Shown here: positions 48,311 to 57,300 of the stretch, one piece after another
Numbering within the stretch: the stretch's first letter is position 1
Layout of the letters: each line of letters starts with the position of its first letter
From: Parelaphostrongylus tenuis
Taxonomy: Eukaryota; Nematoda; Chromadorea; Rhabditida; Metastrongylidae
NCBI GenBank assembly: GCA_019055375.1
Contig: JAHQIW010000121.1
Coordinates: 186,001 to 250,000 of the forward strand
DNA: 64,000 nucleotides
Direction of reading: 5' to 3'
Position numbers and translations under genes: made by a program
The notes under the pieces: generated by a model
What the model saw: only the letters and a program-made list of their open reading frames with translations
Database searches by the model: none
What the model was told of the DNA's origin: nothing

Positions 48311-51300
48311 ATTTCTGCACCTTGAAGATAGGAAAATTTTCGGAGATCCGAACTGCGGAAAATGGCTAGTCGTTACGAGTGCCAATATTTTAGAAAGCTA
48401 TGCTTAATGCTCTGTGGGGAGCACACAGATTTTTGGCATGGGTAGAGCATCAGCTACGTTTCTGCTTCTTAAAACAAGGGTAGGAGACTTGATGAAACAA
48501 AAGGTAAGCACGAAGGTGGTACACGCTAGATGGTATGTAACCTCTTTAAGAGGCCCGATCGCACTTAGCACTGCTTCCTTTTCGGTCTGTATCCAACATG
48601 TTGGTCTCCATGCCCAGTGAACGACCAAGGTAAGCGTACGAGGTGGTTTTCGTAAACAAAGAAGAATACACTCCGACTTTCTCACGTTCACACCATGAAT
48701 TCTCCATGGAATGGTTTCTCTCTCTCTCTCTCTCGTGCTTATGCATAGTTCAATCAGCGTACTTTTCCGTTACACTGCGTGGGATGAAGAAATATTTCCC
48801 CTAGTGAATAAGAACTTTTCAAAAAAGAGTAATTATTTGAAAACCTAGATTTCTGGCTTCTGCGCTACGTACGTATTTTGAAAAGGCCTTGTAATATTCA
48901 AAATGAAATTCTGTTTTACACCCGCCATGCGCTTCTACTATTAGTTCGCTGGAACTTATAGAGGAAAGCCTGTATCATCAGAGTCATACGTTTTATTTAT
49001 CTATTCTTCAAAACGAGCGAAAACAAAGAATCTCAAATTAAATAACAAAAATTACACTCCATATGTGAGTCGCGCCAGCACGACCGATCAATCACCCGTA
49101 TCGAATCCACGGCCAGCACACACCCATCCTATTCCCAACACGCACACTAGTTAAACAAGCAGATGCTCCGCCTATGTGAAACCCAATCTTATTTTCCCTG
49201 ACACACGCTGCAGTTAAATAATATTTTAGAAAATAAGTGCAGCGTTGTAATCGTCGAAATTTATGCTATGGAGCGGTCACTTACATTTTGTGGAAAGAGT
49301 TCTACCTTGCGAGAATCATGCATGTGTGACACAGAATGCTTTCGTTTTACTACAACAATGTAGAAAAACCCTCTCAAAAAGTGGGCATTCAGCGCAGTAG
49401 CCAGAGATTTAAGTTCTTGAATGATTACTAACATTAGGTCTGCTATGGGCACTTATCCAGCGCAAAACAAGTGTTTCGGCCTTTCAACCTCGTTAGTTGT
49501 GCAGTGTCTTAGTTCGGTCATTTCCGCGGGTCTCAATAAATGACTATCAGGCATACTGATAATTGAGTGGGATTCGAGAAGCTATCAAAACGTAGGATAT
49601 GATAATTCACGATTACCCAGCCAAGAGGAATCGAATATACAACGCTGCTCGTTCGGTGCTTTTATCACTTAGACGCGTGTAAATAGTACGGCGTCAGCTC
49701 CTCTTAACAGTGGATATCTACCCGCAAAAGCGACTAAACTGTAAGGCACCATGCAACTGACGAGGTTGAAAAGTTGAAACACGTGATTTGCAGTGCATAC
49801 GTGTCCATAGAAGACCTCATAAATCGCTCAAAATCACTATCAGGCATAGTAAATTTCGTGCGAGATCTCAAGAAACACTCGAAACAAAGGCTATAATATT
49901 ACCAACATTCTTTCAAAAAGTTATTGCTTAGCGAAAGGGGTCAGTTGAGAAAAACACTCTGTTTCCCGATTTGTTGGGTGCAGTTGCAACGTTTCTGCGT
50001 TACTAATACTCTTCGAAAGTATAGCAATGTCATTGGCAAAAACGATGCTTAGATAGAAAATTTCCGCCAAAACCTATTCGTCGCAATCGAGCAATTTCTT
50101 TATCCACTACAGTTCGGTAGTGAACCGCTTTGTGATTTAGTGTTGCCTTGTCGAAACTCTCATGGGTGTGGTGCCGAATTGATGGAAGAGCTGTACTGTC
50201 GTGCTACTGTTTCTATAGTAGTCAGCTATTTCTCGTACACAGTACGGCTCTACACCTTGATCGGCGAGCGCTGATAGAATTGCATTCGCATTGTTAGTCA
50301 TTTCTCATCGTCGCTAAAAGTTGAGATTAAGGGATGGTATATACAACAAACTTCAGTCACCCATGATACGGTTTGGACGTGGTCCCTGCAAAAGAACCCT
50401 TGTTGATGTCCTGCATGCTCAAGTAGTTATTCCTCATTCAGAGCCGTCGATATGCACAAAAGAAGAATATCCGTGAACATTTTGTCGTGTACATCCAACA
50501 AACATATTGGACGGTAGTCATGAGGATCTCTTCTGTCACTCTTCTCGTGTAAGATGACTGTGCACAAAAATTGTCCGCTGGTTTGGGGACTTTTCTTTTG
50601 GAAGTAATGTCATATGTCTTCCGAAAAGCATATCCAGGTTATGACAACTACCTTTAAGGAAATCGACAGTGATATAATCAGGTCCTGCGGTTGTGTTTCT
50701 CTTCATGCTTTGAATTTTATCTTGAGCTTCCGAGGCCCGAGTGGTTTCTCATCAGTGGGAATTTCGTGTCCAAAAAGGGGTTCTGGAACGAAAAAGGTTA
50801 CTGTAGAACTTTTTCGTTATCACCTCCATGTCGTGGCGTGATGTAGTAATGATCCCGTCTTCATTTATTGGGGCGACGAAACGTGATAGTCGCAGTAAGC
50901 AGCTTCTAGTTTTTTGTCGGGTTTTTTTTCTGTCAATCATAAGAGGAAGGTATTCCATTAAGAACATGCTCATGGTATAAGACTTCTTTTGCTTCCTAAC
51001 CGATGACAGCACTTTTTTCCAGCTTGTAGCTAGATCGAATCGTTGCATGTAAAAGGCAGTGAGCAGATCCTCTACGTACTGATTACAGTCATGTGCATCG
51101 CAAAATATTTCTAACCATTGCATTGTGAACATCCTCAAAATAGATAGATAATGCATGGCCAGTTGTTACTATAAATAATCTCTTAAATTTTTTTGCATTC
51201 AGTCTACTTTGATTTCACTTCTGGAGCGCCTTAGAAAAAACAGAATTCTTTATTCGTCACAGGTCGGTGCGTTTCTAAAAGAAAGTTTGCAACAATAACA

Positions 51301-54300
51301 AAGAAGCGCTAATGAATTCTCTAGGAATCTCTGAAATCTCCTCTCAACTAGTAATTTCATTTTCTCCCTTGATGTGTTTCCGACTCCTACTAATTTGTGA
51401 TGACCAAACACCTTTGAGCGTTTATCTCGAGAGTTCTGAGGGGAATGCTTTTTAAGCAGTAAATTACATGTACTATTCAGGAGCTGTTTCATGGCCTGAA
51501 TATTTTAAATTGAATACGGTATCTTTTCTTGACATGTCAAAGTGAGCGTCACATCAGCTTTCAGGTACTTCCGCTCGAGAACAAAATGAAGCATCCAATT
51601 GAAATGCGAGGCTGGACTGGAGTGTTGTCAGCAGGAATATCACTGGTACGCCTCTTTCCGTTAATATCATCTCTAGAAAGAAAACTTGTTTTGATTCCTT
51701 CTAACGAGGAGGAGACAAATGAGAAACCGACCTCAGTTGTCGGATGGAAACCTTTCATGGGAATGTTAGTAGCCATCCGAAAGCTGAGACTTGAGGCTAT
51801 AGCCTCAGTCGAGTTTTTTAAAGCATTCTTTATAACGCTGTAGCATCCAGATCAAATATTATGTTTCACATTCGCCTTTCGTCTTCAATTTCATCGCGCT
51901 TGTAACTAGCTGGAAGTCGGAAAGCATATCAATATGTAGAAAAATTTCCCTGGTATCTCAGTTAATCGTAACCTGGAGTTTTTTAAAAGCAGAGGAAAAA
52001 TTTCCAATTGAATAACAATATATCGGTCGCGCGTCCTCGCCCCACCCTTGCCACGCCTCTTGTCAAGGCCCTCGTCTTGTCGAATAGTCGGTAAACAACG
52101 TTGCAGAAATGTAAAACTTGATCTTGTTTTATCTGCTAAACCGTAGTTTCAAAAAATAAGCATATCGCTAAAATCAAATAAACATTACGCTGTCAGATGT
52201 TTACTAATAGTTCAAAGAAAGAGCTCTGTCCGGCGAGGTTTAAAGCACAAATCAAAAGATCAGGGAGATTAGAAGATCAAAAGAGGTCTTCGAAAACCAA
52301 ATATATTTTTGAATTGCTTAAAGCCCGTGTTGTAGTTTGATTTCTATCACTCTAAGGAAGGAATTTTGTCCAGCAAAATATAAGTAAGAGCAGAGAGGAA
52401 AACACGTGGTTTTATGAAAGTTGATTTTATCTTGAATGTTTCAGCCTTATGAAAGGTCTTGTGAAAAACCGGCGATTTGGGGCTGTAGCCCTCAGTCTCA
52501 GCTTTTGAATGTCACTAACAACCCTGTGGAAATTCTCTCTCCAGCAAATGGGATCCGTTTTTTCATCTGTCCCCTTATAATCAGAAAGAACCTTTTTTTA
52601 TTACAACATCGTTTTTTGTTAACAAGTTGCTGCTGCTGCTTTTCAAGAGTTATAATAACTTGTGAGCACAGTTTAGAATGAAAAAAAAACTGTAACTATA
52701 GTGTAAACATCGTAATATTTTTTTACATAACTCGGAAGTGCTGACAGTACATGACTGATGGATGACAGTACATGATGTATGCCGTTCTAAAGGAGCTAAG
52801 GGCAGCAGTGAATACGGTGATTAGCCAAACAAACTGTTTGAGTGCTACGAATTCTAGGCAAACTTTCTCTGAAACAATTTGCTTGTGTATGTACAAAATA
52901 AATAAGTAACCACTGGAGTTATCTTTCAAATACGTTGCGAGACCAACGCCTGACACTTATGATATAGCCATGTCATAGTTTACCACTGATGACAATAAGT
53001 AGATGTTGAACTTTTTAGGTGACAATCACATATGCGGCGTGCGGATTTTTCGGCTACATTACTTTTGGAGAGCATGTAAAAGAGAGTATTACGCTGAACA
53101 TGAACACTGGATAGTAAGTTGATTATGAAAAACTGTTTTTCACTTGCTTCTCCACTTCTCGATAAACACTGAAACACAAGGCTGCTCTAATCTCCGTTTT
53201 CTCGTATATTTTACGAACAACGATAAACTCGAAAACTATCAGTCAATGGAGAGGTCTCAGAGAAACAGATTATGAAAAAGTTGAGATTCATTTGATTAAA
53301 TATAGTATTCTCAGTCAATTTAAGGGTGAAAAATGCTTTAAAACACTTCATTTTAGAGAATCCTTTAGAAATCAATAATGATTTCATCGATATTGACCCT
53401 CTATCTTTTTCGTATATTGAACTGGTTACCGTGACAAGGATAAAACAGTCGGCTGTCAGTGGTCACTCAACACTCAGTTATACATTTGCTTTCCTTTGCA
53501 TAACGTCATTGTGATTGTAAAAGCAAAAATTATCTTAGATGGTTACAGAAATCTGGAGAAAAGTAATTTTAGGTGCTCCTTAAAAAGTGTACAACAAGCC
53601 TTTTTATGGGACGTGTTTCCCATAAAATTAATAAGTGAGGTAATTTTTGGTCTAGGCATAGAATACTGTGCACAAAAAATCCTCTTTTTTGTTAAGCGCA
53701 AATGTGCGCTGACTACAACTTAATCTAATAAGTCTTGGGAGTTATGCACATGACCAATATATAGGAAAAGTGCAAATAAATATTAGAATATGCCCCAAAC
53801 GTTTCGTTTTCCCGGCAATTCGTTTCCGATGTAATCATCACCATTGAAAAAGACGTGCTTCATGAAAGTTCAACGTAAAAGAATATTAAAAAGTCTCTCA
53901 GTTTTCTGGCCAAGCTCTTTATAAGATAGCTTAATATGATCAGACTCAATTTTACATTTAATGCTCCAGTCCGCAGATCATTTGCAAAAACCATCAATTG
54001 AGACATGAAGGTGGAATAACATACGACTATCCATTAGCTCGCTTCAATCCTGAGCTAGTTGGCTGTAACTGAACTCAGTGCGTTGCGTTGCCCTTTGCCC
54101 ACCATTTTTTACTCGTTAACATATAAAATCTACAGCTAACATAAATGCTTCCAAAGATTTTTAGAAATCTGCATTGAATTTAGTATGCCTTTGTTTACTG
54201 AAGCGTGGGAAAAATCTTTCGTTTCGAGTGTTTTCTTAAGTTTATTTTTTTTCTTATGTTTCTTAAGAAAGCACTCGAAACGAAAGATAGTGATATATTG

Positions 54301-57300
54301 AATATACCAGCCAAAAGCAATCGAGTGTACAATACTCTATGTTCGGTGAAAATTTCACTGGGAATAGAGCGCAAAACGTACGTCGTTGCTAACTCTTAGT
54401 GTGGGGACTGGAACACCCACAAAGACTTGGCAAAAGACGAGAAAGGGTAACTGCCCGCTGACGAGATCGCAAGATCGAAACACGTGTATCGGGCTCTATA
54501 AGTCAGCCCTCTTTGATAGACCACTGACATGCGTGGCCCCAAAAAAAAAGATTATCAGGCATATTGGAAAAATGTGGGAAAAATCGATTCGTCAAATACT
54601 AAATTATCAGGGAATCACAAGTGTATGACCTAAGAATGACTATAATGCAAGATATTTTAGCATTAGTTTCGGAGTAAAAGTGTTGATGTTGCTGGTGGTC
54701 TACACAGGATATCTGATTCAACTCTATGCATTGGTAATGACCCTTCAACCGCCTGTGATGCGACTCGTCGAGAATCGTTATGGGAACACTCGAAAAACGA
54801 CGCTCATCGTTGACTACGCGTTGAGAACCGCTGTTGTACTAATGTCGTGTAGGTGATATTTTCTGGAAAAATAAACATAGATAGGCAGATTTTACCAATG
54901 AGCTAAGTAGGAGATTAAAAAACCTACTAGTCAGCCAAGTAGGGGCATCATTTAGTTGGAAATAATTCACTATTCCTTGATGTCAGCACACAAAGCTGTT
55001 AACAAGATTCCACAGTATATGGAAAAAAAGCGGTAAGTATTTGATAAAATCTGTGATACGATTCTGCTATCGGTAAGGGTTCATTAAGGAATCTTTCTCG
55101 CTAGACAACGCCATTTCCTTAAACAATTATTAGCCATCCGAAAACTTAAACTACTGCAAATCTAAAGACGAACTTACTTCCTGAGAAGGCATTCTTACCA
55201 AATAAAATTTCGTTTCAAACGCGATGCACGCTATCACGTTTCTGTTTTACTGAATAGAACTCTTTCCTCAAACAATCACTGATCGTTGATTAGAGTAAAT
55301 CTCGGCGATTTTAAAAGTTTACTTGTTTTTATACAAAGTTTCCTCAAAGTGCTATAGCAGAAAAAATGGCATTGTGTTTCATAGTCACGCTTTTTTCACA
55401 GGACAGAGCTTATTCGATTGTTCCCAACATTGTGCCCATTTTTTGAAACGATCAGTTTACTCCAATGTGGCAGGTAAAATAATATTGAGTAACATAAGCC
55501 GTGCATTACTTGTCGCTTACCCTACGTGCGTGACCGAGTATCGACAGCGATCACGCTGACCCAATACACATGTATAGTGAAATTTTTGTTACTGAACTGA
55601 GAATTATGTCCGCTCTGGAGAAAGCTTAGATAAAACGTGTGACTCTAAAACTCGGAGATTTCCTCTTTACGCTCATACGTTTTTCGTTCTCCCAGCGAAT
55701 TATACGCGTGTAAACGATAGCGCGCGGCGGGTGTGAAACGTACTTTCACTCTGAGTGCTACAGCGCTATAAAAAAGTCTTTCCAAAAAACGAGTACATTT
55801 CTGGATTCACAATGATTTGAGCTCGACGGTCTAAAGTAATCACGATGATTTCATAGAAGAGGAGTGATTTGAGCTTTCAAATAAATGCCAAAAGTCCAAT
55901 GGAAATTCCTCCTCCAACGGCAAAGAACCCTTCGGAAAATCCTATCCGACGACGGAATCGTATCAAATCTGTTTACAATGTAACTAAATTTTGTACATAA
56001 AATTCCTTCTGCCGAGGTTATAACGTGCTTTACAGAGTTTATTGCTTGCTAACTTAATTTTTACAAGCTTTATATGAGGCAAACCTGCCGAGAATTTGTT
56101 CATTATGTAATGAGAAACTTTTGTTGAGAGCTTTGCGCCTACTGATCATGAACACGAAGAATTATCTAATTGACGCAAAGCTGATGAAAGGCAGTTTTTC
56201 AAATTCCACCTACACCTTTTTTCCGTCAGAATTCCTAACAGCAGCTCGTGATTTTAGTGAATCGTAATCTCACTGCTAGAAAGTGCTGCATCATACGTTT
56301 TGCATAAAGATCTTAATTGAATATAAAAGCTCTATTATTTTGCTATGCCAAAAATTACCACTATAATCGCGAATATAACATCGGGAGAGGGTCTGCATGA
56401 AATGTATTCCTTCTCCATATGCATCAAAAATCAAAAAGACAACCAGAACACTCGTTCGTGCGGATTTTCAACAGACGTTGACTTCGCTCTCCACAATCCT
56501 AGTCTCTCGATCTATTATACCATAGAGTGACACAGTTCCAACAAATCTAACAAATGTCTCACCTACCACAGCATAGTGGCATGAGGAATTTTTAGTTTGT
56601 CAAACGTCGGTATGAATCAAGGAATTTAGTATTAGTAATCTAAGCGGTGCTTTTATGTTAAACGGCGACAAAGCATATTCGACCGAATTCGCTGGATAAG
56701 AACTTTTCGTAGGAGTCTCAGTAAACATTCAAAAACTTAAATCTCTGGCTAGCTCGGTACGTGGTCGATTTCTTGAAAAAGTCTTTTTATAACGCTTCAA
56801 GGAAAGGAAAGCATCTGTATTTCTCACATGCGTTTTTCCCACAAAGCAGAGATCTTTGTTTAGACCATTACTAATCGTTTGATAGCGTGAAATCTAACAA
56901 TTCCAATGCTGTGGATATTTTCTGAAAAGACAGTTTTTCTGCAGTGCAGCAGGGGAGATAAGATTGATTCTCATACGTGAGAATGTGTTTTATGGCTAAT
57001 ATTGGGTGGGTGGCGAGGGTGGATGCATGTTCCAACGCGACCGTCGGTCAATTAGCGCTTTGGAAGCTCACAGAGGACTGCGAGTTTTATTGTTCAAATA
57101 GGAATTGTTTCGCCGCTTTGAAAGAAGCTCCAAATTAAGCATCTAAAACTGATACTACAAGACATCCTCTACACATTTTGTACATTTCGTACTTCTCCAA
57201 AGTACTAGTTGAATTGTGTGGCCGAAGTAAAACTTAATTTCATTTTGAAATTGATAGAGTTTAAAGAGTGCTTCGGAAAATCGGCCAGGTACCACTCTGG

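Noticed and set aside
51529..51843. 104-codon frame over exon 9 of gene B
   Set aside because: It reads through the exon 9 donor into dispersed repeat sequence; the spliced exon is 51565-51645.
54849..54854. Donor GTGATA at 54853 for exon 11 of gene B (GTAATA at 12641 in gene A)
   Set aside because: It leaves the next exon out of frame in both genes. The donor four bases upstream keeps the conserved VLMSFLLAVLVPNL reading.
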